DNA of 53,598 nucleotides from JADJXV01 sp964527785 (GTDB lineage Bacteria > Bacteroidota > Ignavibacteria > Kapaibacteriales > UBA961). Both the position numbers and the translations under genes were made by a program. Below are positions 16,091 to 26,100 of the stretch, piece after piece. The number at the start of each line of letters is the position of its first letter. Position 1 is the stretch's first letter. The DNA is taken from assembly GCA_964527785.1 (NCBI GenBank), contig CAZGNO010000021.1, positions 1 to 53,598 of the forward strand, read 5' to 3'. The notes beneath the pieces were generated by a model. It made no database searches and was not told the DNA's origin. It worked only from the letters and a program-made list of their open reading frames with translations.

Positions 16091-18628
16091 ATGAAGAACT
16101 TTACTAATATTATTATTTTCTTTGGATCTCTAATCACTGTTTTCTCTCAAGAACTACCCTTCAAAGTTGAACGGATGATAACAGATTATAGAGGAGTTGT
16201 CACAAACGGTAAAAATATTCTATGTTATGGAGATTATGGCATAATTACCCATACATTAGACTTTGGGAAAACATTTAAACAGTTGAATATAGGTGATAAA
16301 CACAATATTAAATGTATCAAAGTAGTAGGTGATGATTTCGTAGGGATTACTGATAATTCGCTCGTTAAATCTACAACAAATGGCCTAACTTGGGAGATTA
16401 AAGAAGTATTCGGTTCCTCAAGAATCATAGATATGGTATTATATGATAAAACAATGTATTTGCTAACCCCTACAGGTGTTTATACAGCAGACAATAATTT
16501 GAACGTGTCAGTAGTACCTATAGTATCATTAGACAGCAATTCAGAATACAATGATCTCGAAACAGACGACAAGGATATGTATATTATTTATATGAAAAAA
16601 TATCTAATCCATTATTCAACAGTTTCGAACCAATTTGATACAACAGACATTATTAAAGTAGCAGATCCATCTTGTGGTAATTGTAAAAACATATCTAATT
16701 TAAAATTGGATGGTAATACTATATATACGTTAATAAATTCAACCAATAATGGTGCAAGAGTAGATAGTTCTCAACAAATTGTGAAATCAGATAATAAGGG
16801 GGTAACATGGAAAAGCCAATTTGGTCTTATTAAAAATGGTTGTTATATAATTATTGATACTGAATTATGTATTTTTCAACCAAGACCCTTGAATGCTGAG
16901 AATTCCATTCTTTTAGGTATGGAGTATTTTAAAATAGATACTTCAAAATATATTTATTCTTCAGCAGACGCTACAATTATAAATGACAAAGATAGTATTG
17001 ACAGAACAATTTATTATAGTAATTCTGATCCGTCAAAATTTAAAGAAGCTATTGCTATTAATAATGATACTTTAATTGCAGTCGGTTCAAAAGGGATGAT
17101 TTTAATGTCGTATAATGGGGGTAAGAACTGGGAGGTAAAGTCATTCTTCAATGCATATTTTAGAGATGTAGAAAATGTAAGCTTTCAAAGTGAAAAGCTA
17201 ATTTACATCATTAGCAGGCAAAATTTCTTTAAAACAGAGGATGGGGGTATAACATGGCTTCCTCAAAAATTTAAAGATTATCCACAATTTGCAGGACTAG
17301 CACCGACAAGTTATTTCTTTAATTCAACTGGAAACGGCTATGTTAAAACCATTACACGTAATCCTGCGGATACTAATATACTTGTAACTAATGATTATGG
17401 AAATACATATACCTTGCAATATAATGACTCATTGACTCATTTCAACTATGATAATAATTCTTCGTATGGGATAAGAAATCCTAAAGGGTTGGATGTGGGA
17501 AATTACATTCTCTATCTTATAAGCAGGACTGAGAAAGATAGCAACGGGGTAATTTTACCTAAGAGAATTGTGCTACGATATGATAAGAATTTTCGACTGG
17601 TAGATACAGTCAGATTGATTAGCTCAGTTCTTAATATGATTTTAACAAAAGATTCAAACGTTTATTGCCTTGCTTATAACTCCTCAGGCAGTAATAAAAC
17701 TGATAGTACTGGAAATACTAAAGATTATTCATATAAATATTTTATTTTGAAATCAACAGATAAAGGAAAAACATGGGATAGTTTGAAGATTAAAATTCCA
17801 ATTTATCAAACCGCAACCAAAACATTTGACAGTATAACATATTTGTACCTCAATAGTGTATATTCTAATTTTGTTGGTTTAAAAGATAATTATATACTCT
17901 ACCCTACGTACTCACAATCCAACAGCAGAGCAGGGTATAATCTTCTATACAGATATGATTACGTAAATAATGTATTTGATTCTGTAAAGATACCAGCTAA
18001 GTTCAACGGCAATCCTAACACGATTTTCAGTTTTGACAATACAGTTTACACAATTTCAAATTCTAATAATATATTTTATACAAAGGATATAGAAGCCGAT
18101 GTACCTGTTTGGGATTCAATAAAAAGTAGCGATATGTTTGCAAATTGGGAAGGATATGACTCTGATTATCCTGCAAATAGTGCAAATGCAATTATTTCAG
18201 CACACATATTTAATGATACAACAGGATTTTTATTAATTGGAACCTCACAGAATGGCATTGGAGGAAAAGAGTTTAGAGTTAACTTAGCAAAACTGTCTCT
18301 AAATCCAAAAGTAAATGGTATCAGCGAACCGAAAATTGACGAAGAAGGAGCTTACTTATGGAATTTTGCTCCTTATCCGATGCCTGGTACAAATATGATA
18401 CGAAGTAGAATTTATTGGAATCGACATTATAATATCGATAATGCAGCAATCAATGTGTACGGTGTATATGGTTCGACTTCGCAATCAAAAAAAATTAAAA
18501 TAAACAAGATTCAGGACTATATGGGGATACTCGAATGGGACTGCTCAGAAGTACCTTCGGGTGTATATATTATTCAAATTTCGCTTGCAGGTGAATCCCG
18601 TAGTTTTCCGGTAATGGTGATAAAGTAA
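16091..18628 (+). CDS. T9SS-sorted BNR/Ycf48-like repeat protein
   Basis: The 845-residue protein has a signal peptide (cut near VFSQE) and repeated Asp/Gly-box segments of sialidase/BNR or Ycf48-like propellers: KSTTNGLTWEIKEVF, MSYNGGKNWEVKSFF, KTEDGGITWLPQKF and KSTDKGKTWDSLK. These are structural repeats; no sialidase catalytic residues were recognised. The end (about 765-845) is a T9SS sorting domain (PYPMPGTN, INVYGVYG, VPSGVYIIQISLAG, VMVIK). Codon use is strongly AT-biased compared with the flanking operons. It is probably a surface-exposed or released protein; ligand unknown. Confidence 0.8.
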   Translation: MKNFTNIIIFFGSLITVFSQELPFKVERMITDYRGVVTNGKNILCYGDYGIITHTLDFGKTFKQLNIGDKHNIKCIKVVGDDFVGITDNSLVKSTTNGLTWEIKEVFGSSRIIDMVLYDKTMYLLTPTGVYTADNNLNVSVVPIVSLDSNSEYNDLETDDKDMYIIYMKKYLIHYSTVSNQFDTTDIIKVADPSCGNCKNISNLKLDGNTIYTLINSTNNGARVDSSQQIVKSDNKGVTWKSQFGLIKNGCYIIIDTELCIFQPRPLNAENSILLGMEYFKIDTSKYIYSSADATIINDKDSIDRTIYYSNSDPSKFKEAIAINNDTLIAVGSKGMILMSYNGGKNWEVKSFFNAYFRDVENVSFQSEKLIYIISRQNFFKTEDGGITWLPQKFKDYPQFAGLAPTSYFFNSTGNGYVKTITRNPADTNILVTNDYGNTYTLQYNDSLTHFNYDNNSSYGIRNPKGLDVGNYILYLISRTEKDSNGVILPKRIVLRYDKNFRLVDTVRLISSVLNMILTKDSNVYCLAYNSSGSNKTDSTGNTKDYSYKYFILKSTDKGKTWDSLKIKIPIYQTATKTFDSITYLYLNSVYSNFVGLKDNYILYPTYSQSNSRAGYNLLYRYDYVNNVFDSVKIPAKFNGNPNTIFSFDNTVYTISNSNNIFYTKDIEADVPVWDSIKSSDMFANWEGYDSDYPANSANAIISAHIFNDTTGFLLIGTSQNGIGGKEFRVNLAKLSLNPKVNGISEPKIDEEGAYLWNFAPYPMPGTNMIRSRIYWNRHYNIDNAAINVYGVYGSTSQSKKIKINKIQDYMGILEWDCSEVPSGVYIIQISLAGESRSFPVMVIK

Positions 18629-18650
18629 TATCTGTGATAATCCTCATTTG

Positions 18651-18678
18651 TGCCGTCAGAATAATTATTCTGACGGCA
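18651..18678. terminator. Perfect palindromic terminator hairpin
   Basis: A perfect 28-nt palindrome (TGCCGTCAGAATAA and its complement) lies 23 bp after the stop codon of the preceding gene and is followed by a T-rich stretch. Confidence 0.8.
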
Positions 18679-18779
18679 CTTCTGTTTTTGCTAAAGAAAA
18701 AAAATCTTGACCACCTCCAAAATCCTTCTTAATTTTGCCACAGCCGTTAGAGGTGCTTTGCCGAATATGTTTACATAAA

Positions 18780-18852
18780 AGGCAGGGCTGAGATGATACT
18801 CTTCGACCTGAACCGGATAATACCGGCGTAGGAAAACGGAAAAGCACTGCCC
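18780..18852 (+). promoter_or_regulatory. TPP (thiamin pyrophosphate) riboswitch
   Basis: The THI-box core is present: GGGCTGAGAT (18785-18794), CGACCTGAACCGGATAATAC (18805-18824) and CCGGCGTAGGAAAA (18823-18836). P1 closes by pairing GGCAG (18781-18785) with CTGCC (18847-18851). CCGG/CCGG (18813-18816 with 18823-18826) forms the internal stem around ATAATA. Downstream, CTGTAAGG (18856-18863) pairs with CCTTACAG (18878-18885) and may be part of the expression platform. It lies about 100 nt before a TonB-dependent receptor gene, so thiamin pyrophosphate should switch that gene off. Confidence 0.95.
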
Positions 18853-18953
18853 TCTCTGTAAGGTTTTCTTTAGAACTCCTTACAGCCCGCATTGTTCTCA
18901 TTCCTTCCCTGCGCTACTTTCATTTTTTTGTTTTATAGCAGAAAGTACGCTTT

Positions 18954-21383
18954 ATGAATTTCTCCCCTTTTTTTCGTGTTGTCGTTTTTAGTGCAGCACT
19001 GTTCGGACTTATCAGTTCGGCGAATGGACAGCAAAAACCCGCCGAAAAGTCAAAATCTTCCAAATCTTCGAGTGATTCTACGCGAGTATATACCGTGCCG
19101 AGTGTTACGGTAACAACTACCCGTGCTAAAGAATCCGTATCGCCTATTCCGTTCTCCGAGATTTCCCGTGCAGAACTCAAAGAGCAGCATACGGTAACAG
19201 ATATACCCGTTTTGCTGTCGGATATGCCGTCGTCATTTTTCTATTCTGAAAATGGAAATGGCGTGGGGTATTCCTATCTGAAAATGAGAGGATTCGACCA
19301 ACGGAGAATTGCCGTGATGATTAACGGAATACCACAAAACGACCCCGAAGACCAGAATGTCTATTGGATTGATGTACCGGACGCAGCAGCAAATATGCAG
19401 TCTATTCAAGTGCAGCGCGGTGCAGGACTTATGAATTACGGCTCGGCTGCTATAGGCGGGAGCATCAGTTTAACAACTACCAACTTTGCTGACAGCCGGT
19501 TTATTCACCTTTCGTCGGGAATTGGATACCAGCAACACGTTACAGGCGATAAAACAGTTCTTGCACCGATTACCAGCAAGTTTTCGGCAGAAGTTTCTTC
19601 GGGTCTGGTGGATAAATATGCCTTTTATGCCCGTCTCTCTCGGATTAACTCCACCGGCTATCGCGACAGAGCGTGGGCGGAACTGAACAGTTTTTTCTTG
19701 AGTACTGCCCGGTTTGATGATAATCTGACTACACAAATTAATATCTTCGGCGGACCAATATCTGACGGACTCGCCTACAACGGGTTACCAAAATCCTATA
19801 TTAGCGATACGAAACTACGCAGGTCAAACTACAGTTATTTTGAGTATGATTCTACCGGGAAGAACGTATTATATCCTACTGACCGCCGCGCCCAAGAAAT
19901 AGAAAATTTCTCACAACCGCACTATGAAATTCTGAATGATATTTTTCTTTCGGATAATCTGACGCTTAAATCATCGCTTTTTTATTATACCGGAATAGGT
20001 TTTTTTGATTTTGATGCTTCGTGGGCAGATGCTTCCGTACTGCGCCTTACACCTGAATACGGATTTCCTGACGGCGTTGTTCCGGGAAGCACGATTATTC
20101 GTGCAACCGTTGATAACAAACATGGCGGATGGATACCCCGTTTGGTGTGGCAACATGACGGCGGCGAACTGACCGTAGGGGCAGAATACAGGATGAACAA
20201 GTCCTATCACTACGGAAAAATTCAATTTGCCGAGGGATTGCCTACAGGAATGAACCCTGATTTCGCAATCTATGATTACAATGGTTACCGACGTATTTTT
20301 TCAGCATTTGCACGCGAGCAATACAAAGTTTCAGACGCAACATTGCTTACCTTGGAAGGGCAAGTAGTCCATAACGGGTTTACAATTGGAAATGAAAAAG
20401 CAGGCGGCAAATTCACAGAATACCGCGGCATAAATGGAGAAACAATATCGGGTAATGGTGATGTTTTTACGGTAAATTATCTGTTTTTCAATCCTCGAAT
20501 AGGAGTAACTCAAACCCTTTCCGATGAAATAAACCTCTACACTTCAGCGGCAATTACTTCCCACGAACCGCGTATGAAAAACCTGTTTGCAGCCGAAGAA
20601 ACATATTATTCTTCTACTCCCTACCCATTGTTTGAAAAAGATACGGTAGGCGGTATCACGAAGTACGATTTCACAAAACCTTTGGTAAAACCTGAAACAA
20701 TGCTGGATATAGAAATAGGAAGCCGCTACCGTGCAACCAACGGAAAATTTTCGGGCGGACTGAATTTCTACTGGATGGAATTTTCCAATGAATTAGTGAA
20801 AAGCGGCAGGATTGATATTTTTGGTAATCCGATTGACGGAAACGTTCCGCGTTCGCGCCATATCGGTGTTGAACTGGAAGCAATGGCTGCTCTCTGGTCA
20901 TCGGGCGATGTGGGTACATTCACGCTGTCGGGAAATGTGACCGTCAGTCGCAATCGTTTCGTAGAATATAATTTATATCTTAATTCTCAGCAGAGTATTT
21001 CAATGGCAGAATTGCCAATTGCGGGATTCCCTGACATCTTGGCGAATATCCGGCTTTCGTATCAGACAGGCGGCTTATGGGCGTCGGTAATAATGAAGCA
21101 AGTCGGCGGGTTTTACTCAGATAATTATGGTGAGAAATTGGGAGAGATCCGTACTCAATTTCCCGGACTGGCTCCTTATGCTGATAATCGTGTTGATGCG
21201 TACTCTACGGTGAATATGGATGTATCCTACCAGTGGAATTCAATTCTTTCACTCCAAAGTGTACGTTTGCACGCACATTGTACTAATCTCCTCAATGCTC
21301 TGTATGCTGCAAATGCAGAGGGTAAGGATTTTTATCCTGCTGCGGAGCGGGGATTTTATTTCGGAATTGATTTAGGGCTGTAA
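18954..21383 (+). CDS. TonB-dependent receptor under a TPP riboswitch, probable thiamin transporter
   Basis: The 809-residue outer-membrane protein has a signal peptide (cut near ANGQQ). A short linker contains a TonB-box-like VPSVTVTTTRA (about 44-54). A plug domain follows (about 60-185; MRGFDQRRIAVMINGIPQND, IQVQRGAG, YGSAAIGGSI), then a 22-strand-type barrel ending in FGIDLGL. There is no N-terminal carboxypeptidase-like domain, so it is not a SusC-type receptor. Receptors behind a THI element in Bacteroidota are proposed to import thiamin or its precursors, and the riboswitch immediately upstream makes that the best call. No inner-membrane thiamin transporter is adjacent. Confidence 0.9.
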   Translation: MNFSPFFRVVVFSAALFGLISSANGQQKPAEKSKSSKSSSDSTRVYTVPSVTVTTTRAKESVSPIPFSEISRAELKEQHTVTDIPVLLSDMPSSFFYSENGNGVGYSYLKMRGFDQRRIAVMINGIPQNDPEDQNVYWIDVPDAAANMQSIQVQRGAGLMNYGSAAIGGSISLTTTNFADSRFIHLSSGIGYQQHVTGDKTVLAPITSKFSAEVSSGLVDKYAFYARLSRINSTGYRDRAWAELNSFFLSTARFDDNLTTQINIFGGPISDGLAYNGLPKSYISDTKLRRSNYSYFEYDSTGKNVLYPTDRRAQEIENFSQPHYEILNDIFLSDNLTLKSSLFYYTGIGFFDFDASWADASVLRLTPEYGFPDGVVPGSTIIRATVDNKHGGWIPRLVWQHDGGELTVGAEYRMNKSYHYGKIQFAEGLPTGMNPDFAIYDYNGYRRIFSAFAREQYKVSDATLLTLEGQVVHNGFTIGNEKAGGKFTEYRGINGETISGNGDVFTVNYLFFNPRIGVTQTLSDEINLYTSAAITSHEPRMKNLFAAEETYYSSTPYPLFEKDTVGGITKYDFTKPLVKPETMLDIEIGSRYRATNGKFSGGLNFYWMEFSNELVKSGRIDIFGNPIDGNVPRSRHIGVELEAMAALWSSGDVGTFTLSGNVTVSRNRFVEYNLYLNSQQSISMAELPIAGFPDILANIRLSYQTGGLWASVIMKQVGGFYSDNYGEKLGEIRTQFPGLAPYADNRVDAYSTVNMDVSYQWNSILSLQSVRLHAHCTNLLNALYAANAEGKDFYPAAERGFYFGIDLGL

Positions 21384-21400
21384 GTTAAGTTACGTCTATA

Positions 21401-21440
21401 AAAACCGGAACAAATTGATTTTCCAATTTGTTCCGGTTTT
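21401..21440 (+). terminator. Intrinsic terminator of the TonB receptor gene
   Basis: A perfect 17-bp stem (21401-21417 with 21424-21440, starting AAAACCGGAACAAATTG) around a 6-nt loop is followed by TTTATTT. Confidence 0.93.
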
Positions 21441-21734
21441 TTTATTTCTGGTCCGGTCGGTGGTTACAACAGTCAAGACTTGGAATAGTATTGCCCTGTC
21501 GGGGCTTAATAGTAATAGTAACGTATGCTCATATCCAGAGAAAGCTCCGTATGGAGCGACATATGTCACCCCTGACGGGGTTTGTAATTTTCATGGGGAA
21601 TCCAGTTACTATTACTATATATCCCTCTGGGGAATATCGAAGTGGATTCATACTTACGGGACAAAGAAACTAATGTATAAAATCAATGTATGTGGTTAAA
21701 CAACTAACCCAACACATGAAAAATTCCCCCCCAA
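21441..21734. repeat. Non-coding repeat-like region with inverted TAGTAATAGTAAC
   Basis: TAGTAATAGTAAC at 21510-21522 is inverted at 21605-21617. The space between contains small palindromes such as GCTCCGTATGGAGC and CCCCTGACGGGG. Such GCTCC...GGAGC and CCCC...GGGG strings are typical of degenerate dispersed repeats in Bacteroidota and cyanobacteria. Short open frames across it overlap the upstream terminator and are not believable genes. Confidence 0.5.
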
Positions 21735-24467
21735 TCACTCCCTGGTAATCACCCGAATAACCCGCCGCTCACCTGAGACAAGTTCCAGAAAATAAGCTCC
21801 CGACGGAAAATCGGACAGCGAGACGGTTGCCCGATTCTCTTCGATAACCTGTTCAGTAATCACCATTCCCAATACATTATACAAACGGAGCATTGCACCT
21901 GCAAACGGCAATTGAATCTCAATATTCCCATCCGTTGGATTGGGATAAATGAGAATATTTGTTAGTTCAACTGATTCTAGAACTGAGGTTGATTCGATGG
22001 TAAATTCATCAGACGACACGCTGCAAGGACTTTCCGATGTAGTGGTAACAGTATATTTCCCGGGAGTTGTTGTAATGATAAATTGCTTCGTTTCACCGGT
22101 AAGTATATCAGAATCCCGTTTCCATTGATAGGTCGCTGCCGGAGTTGACATAAGCGTATCGTTGCTCCGTGTAATCATTGGTTTTGTCGGTAATGAAGAA
22201 ACAGTAACAAGAACTGTGTCATACAATTGGCAACCGTTATTATTGTCGGATACAGTTAGAATATACGTAGTCGAGGCAATCGGTTTGGCAGTTGGGTTTG
22301 GGCTTGTAGGAGAGTCAAGCCCTTTAGTAGGACTCCACGAGAAAGTATAGGGCGGTGTTCCGCCGGAAGCAGTTGGAGTGCTGCCAATTGTCACACCCTC
22401 TTCACCCCTACAGAATGATTTATCACTTCCTGCACTAATAACTGGAAAATAAACCGGACTGATTTTAATAGGTTTAGTTGCAGTACAACCGTTTGCATCG
22501 GTAATGGTAAGCCAATAATCAATGACTGATAATGTTGAGGCGGTTACACTAGGATTTACAACGGTCGGGTTATCTAGAAAATCAGTCGGAGACCAACTAT
22601 ATGTATATGGCGCAGCACCCTTTACTTTTACTCCGTCACCAATCTTAATACTTGAACCGAGACATACATTCTTGTCTTTTCCCATATCAAGAGTAGGTAA
22701 TGAATATACGGTTATATAGCTGGTTTTTGTTGTTGAATGTGAGCCGAGCGCATTGGAAGCAGTAAATTTTACTGCGTAAATGCCCGGCTCTGAGTAGGTG
22801 TGGGTTGGACTTTGTATATAGGTGTGATCTTCATCTTTATTAGTGAAATCCCAATTCCACCCGGTTGCACTATCAGTGCTTTGATCGGTAAAATTAACTG
22901 TGAGAGGTGCACATCCCTTTAGTGGGCTGGCAGAAAAAATAGCACTTGGAGCAACACCCGGATTATCACATACTGATGAAGTAAGTTTGGTAATTCCTTT
23001 TGGTCCGCATGGCATTGTCTGAATGCTCCGGTTCATCACGTCTGTACCTCCGGCAATGTCCCGCGCTGCTAAAATGCGAGAAAACGTATTATAAGAACTT
23101 TTATAATGCATGACTTCACTCGGGCTAATAATATGACCAAGTTGGTGGACATGACCCAATTCATGCAACACAACCGATTGAAAATCTATTTGATTAACTC
23201 CGACCGCAAACTTAGAACTGTAGTTCCATATACTTCCTGACGCATTTGCACTGAAAATAATATCAAACTCGCGTAATCGCCAGTAAACTGTATTGCATGT
23301 ACTATAGTAATAGTAGGTTGCACCAAGAACACCGACAGGAAGGGAACACTTGTCGTCAAAAGCAATGACATTAATACCGTCATTTCCGTCCCTACAATCT
23401 ATTGGCGTCAAGTTTTGAGTTATACCGATATTGACAAACGTATTGCACCGCCATGTTCGCAGAGCCGTTGTAAATGCTTCCTTCGCTAGAATATTAGCTG
23501 CAAAAGCACTGTTGAGTGTGATTGTATAGCCACCTTTGGTATTTGCATCTACGAGATATGTTTGCTGAGGAGTTCCGTTTGAATCATCAGTATTAAGTAC
23601 ATTATAGTTAATTGTTATGGAATTAACAGAAGTTGCCTGACTGCCATCGGCAGATGTAACGCGTATTCTTCCTGTTCCGGCACGAGAGGGCACTTTTACT
23701 TGAATTTCGGTATCTGTCCACAAAACGAAATGAGGTGCAGTCGCACTAAACATTGTTGTTCCGCCATCATTTGCACTGGCAAAAGCAACTGCTGTCTGTC
23801 CTCCGTAAGAATTACCAAATCCCGAGCCGGTAATCGTCACTATGCTGTTTGTTCCTGCGGTCGTAGTTAACGGAGAAAATCCGGTAATTGTTGCTGCAAG
23901 AGTTTGTGCAGATTTATTATTTTGCTTTTTTAGTTGATGAGTATAAGGTTTAATCAGACGGGCAGCACTTTCTGTCTGCTCAGTAATAGCTTTATAAATA
24001 AAATTTATGCTTTTATAAATTTTGAAAATATCACTTACTGTTCCTGTTTGCTCGTCATATTGAACAAAGCACTGTCCCCATGAGTATGGCTCGAACCCAT
24101 TAAAATCATCATTCTTAATATGCTCTTGAAGAAAGAACACACCTGTCTGACCAATAGATAATTCTATTGCCGGAGATACAACCACCCGTTCATTTTGATA
24201 TGTTCCCCCTTCGGTTGTAATGTCTATATGTGGCACAATGCTTCCATCCATTCCCTTGAAGATTTTATACACTTCAATTGTAGAGCGTGTATAAATCATT
24301 CCTGCCCTACCCGCGGGGAAACTCTTTTGTGAAATAATCCTGCCTTCTACGATTGTGTTTGCTCCGCCGATTCGTTCAGCAAGGGGTACAGGATATTGCA
24401 TACATTGAGCGCGCGCGGTTATTGTTGCTGCAATGAGCATTATATAAAAAAGGAGAGTGAATTTCAT
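21735..24467 (-). CDS. T9SS-sorted metalloprotease (metzincin-type) with IPT and PKD domains
   Basis: The 910-residue secreted protein has a signal peptide (cut near ARAQC) and an N-terminal module (about 22-165) shared with the paralogue at 32525-36397. An IPT/TIG domain follows (about 193-288, ITGSGFG), then a zinc-protease domain with HELGHVHQLGH (His435, Glu436, His439, His445) and a Met-turn EVMHY (Met453), as in metzincins of the matrixin type. A PKD domain (about 505-588, PLTVNFTDQS), two SprB-like repeats (WSPT...LDNPT, about 593-755) and a T9SS sorting domain with IYPNPTDG complete it. It probably degrades extracellular protein. The 26-bp sequence upstream of the start is shared with its paralogue. 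Confidence 0.88.
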   Translation of the reverse strand: MKFTLLFYIMLIAATITARAQCMQYPVPLAERIGGANTIVEGRIISQKSFPAGRAGMIYTRSTIEVYKIFKGMDGSIVPHIDITTEGGTYQNERVVVSPAIELSIGQTGVFFLQEHIKNDDFNGFEPYSWGQCFVQYDEQTGTVSDIFKIYKSINFIYKAITEQTESAARLIKPYTHQLKKQNNKSAQTLAATITGFSPLTTTAGTNSIVTITGSGFGNSYGGQTAVAFASANDGGTTMFSATAPHFVLWTDTEIQVKVPSRAGTGRIRVTSADGSQATSVNSITINYNVLNTDDSNGTPQQTYLVDANTKGGYTITLNSAFAANILAKEAFTTALRTWRCNTFVNIGITQNLTPIDCRDGNDGINVIAFDDKCSLPVGVLGATYYYYSTCNTVYWRLREFDIIFSANASGSIWNYSSKFAVGVNQIDFQSVVLHELGHVHQLGHIISPSEVMHYKSSYNTFSRILAARDIAGGTDVMNRSIQTMPCGPKGITKLTSSVCDNPGVAPSAIFSASPLKGCAPLTVNFTDQSTDSATGWNWDFTNKDEDHTYIQSPTHTYSEPGIYAVKFTASNALGSHSTTKTSYITVYSLPTLDMGKDKNVCLGSSIKIGDGVKVKGAAPYTYSWSPTDFLDNPTVVNPSVTASTLSVIDYWLTITDANGCTATKPIKISPVYFPVISAGSDKSFCRGEEGVTIGSTPTASGGTPPYTFSWSPTKGLDSPTSPNPTAKPIASTTYILTVSDNNNGCQLYDTVLVTVSSLPTKPMITRSNDTLMSTPAATYQWKRDSDILTGETKQFIITTTPGKYTVTTTSESPCSVSSDEFTIESTSVLESVELTNILIYPNPTDGNIEIQLPFAGAMLRLYNVLGMVITEQVIEENRATVSLSDFPSGAYFLELVSGERRVIRVITRE

Positions 24468-24498
24468 GGCGTATATTGGTAATTAATGAGTTTAGTAT

Positions 24499-24524
24499 TG
24501 TGAATTATGCGAATTTACATAAAT
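24499..24524 (-). promoter_or_regulatory. 26-bp upstream sequence shared by two metalloprotease genes
   Basis: Read on the minus strand, this sequence is identical over 26 bp to 32467-32492, and each lies 30-60 nt before the start codon of one of two paralogous metalloprotease genes. It contains TAAATTCGCATAATTC, which could include a -7 promoter element. Apart from this, the 375-bp gap 24468-24842 shows only AT-rich divergent-promoter sequence and the ribosome-binding site of the cytochrome gene. Confidence 0.55.
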
Positions 24525-24842
24525 TATCAGAAAACCTGACAGCAAATTATTGTACTTGTTTTTTTCTTTCTCAAGGGTTCACAGTAGCTTCGTAAAAATA
24601 GAGTTGTAGTCTTATTTTTAATTGGGAGCCAATATCCGATGGATATGGTATCACAATTACTATTGAAAAAAATTAATGTCTCAGGCAATTAAGATAATTG
24701 AGTATTATCACAAAATCTTGTAATTTGCAATAATGTAAATCAATCGTACGCGCAATCCATTGCAGCTAAAATTCCGTTTTTTGTCAATATATTTATAGGG
24801 GTAAGAAGCCCTATCATTTTTTAACAATTTTGGAGGTATTCT

Positions 24843-26078
24843 ATGAAGAAATTTTTTAAATACTTGTTGATTGTTCTCGGAGTAATTGTAGTGGTTTTGG
24901 GCGGTTTAGCCCTTTATATTAATATGAGTGATTTACCTACCTATGATACTCCTAAAATTGACCTAAAAGTAGAAGTTACACCACAGCGGGTAGAGCGCGG
25001 ACGTAAAATTGCTAATATGCTTTGTAGAAACTGCCATCAAGACCCTGTTACAAAAAAACTGACCGGTAATTTAATGGTAGATTTACCTGCCGAATTCGGT
25101 GAAATCCATTCTCGCAACATTACCCAGCACCCAATCAAAGGTATCGGTTCGTGGACAGATGGTGAAATTGCTTATCTGCTCCGCACAGGTGTCCGTAAAA
25201 ATGGAAAATACGCTCCGCCATATATGATTAAAATGCCTCATGTTCCCGACGAGGATATATATTCTGTTATTGCCTTTCTTCGTTCCGACGACCCGACTGT
25301 ACAAGCGGCAGATGTGGACAATATCGAACAAAAAGAATCTTTCTTGACAAAAATGCTTTGCCGAGTTCTTTTCAAACCGTTTGAATACCCGCAGCAAAAA
25401 ATTCCTGTTCCAGATACAAATAATAAATATGAATACGGAAAATACTTATCAAATCATCTTTTGGGATGTTATGCGTGTCATTCTGCTGATTTCAAAACAA
25501 TGGACGAACATTTCCCAGAAAAATCCGGGGGGTACTTTGGTGGCGGCAATCCAATGATTGATTACAACAAACGCACAATTTATACTGCCAATATCACACC
25601 CGATAAAGAAACAGGTATCGGTAATTGGACAGAAGAGGATTTTGTCCGTACAATGCGTACAGGATTCAACCCGCACGGACAGCCGATGCGCTATCCGATG
25701 CTGACAGAAGCAGATTTAACAGACAATGATTTGAGAGCCCTCTATGCATTTATCAAGACAGTTCCGGCTATAAGGAATCAAGTTCCGAAATCAGTTCTCT
25801 ATGATACGACAGCAGATAGAACTGATGGACAAAAAATCTTTCATAAGTATTCTTGTCAGTCCTGTCATGGTGAGTCGGGCTCTGGGTTTGCCAATTTAAC
25901 TCAGGTACATATTAAATATCCGTCAAATGATATTTTGAAAGATGTGATTCAGCATCCCAAAAATTATTTGGGAGAATCTACAAAGATGCTTACTTGGGCA
26001 GGTATTATCAAAGACGAAGAGTTTGAACCGCTCTGCAATTATGTGCGCGAACTTGGCAAGAAACACAGCAAAGAGTAA
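24843..26078 (+). CDS. Membrane-anchored tri-haem cytochrome c
   Basis: The 411-residue protein has an N-terminal membrane anchor (about 7-27) and three covalent haem sites: CRNCH (61-65), CYACH (209-213) and CQSCH (338-342). Each is followed by a cytochrome c fold with possible Met ligands (for example MPHVP and YPMLT). The order resembles tri-haem cytochrome subunits of membrane dehydrogenases, such as alcohol or gluconate dehydrogenases, but no dehydrogenase gene is adjacent, so the electron donor is unknown. The protein would face the periplasm. A strong GGAGG ribosome-binding site precedes the ATG, and a terminator follows the stop. Confidence 0.88.
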   Translation: MKKFFKYLLIVLGVIVVVLGGLALYINMSDLPTYDTPKIDLKVEVTPQRVERGRKIANMLCRNCHQDPVTKKLTGNLMVDLPAEFGEIHSRNITQHPIKGIGSWTDGEIAYLLRTGVRKNGKYAPPYMIKMPHVPDEDIYSVIAFLRSDDPTVQAADVDNIEQKESFLTKMLCRVLFKPFEYPQQKIPVPDTNNKYEYGKYLSNHLLGCYACHSADFKTMDEHFPEKSGGYFGGGNPMIDYNKRTIYTANITPDKETGIGNWTEEDFVRTMRTGFNPHGQPMRYPMLTEADLTDNDLRALYAFIKTVPAIRNQVPKSVLYDTTADRTDGQKIFHKYSCQSCHGESGSGFANLTQVHIKYPSNDILKDVIQHPKNYLGESTKMLTWAGIIKDEEFEPLCNYVRELGKKHSKE

Positions 26079-26100
26079 ATAAATGTAAATCTTATATTCA

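Noticed and set aside
16091..18628. Active sialidase
   Set aside because: Only the structural Asp/Gly-box repeats are seen; the arginine triad and Tyr/Glu catalytic residues were not recognised.
21415..21699. 94- and 81-codon open frames after the thiamin-receptor gene
   Set aside because: They begin inside a strong terminator stem and run through palindromic repeat sequence; no signal, domain or ribosome-binding site.
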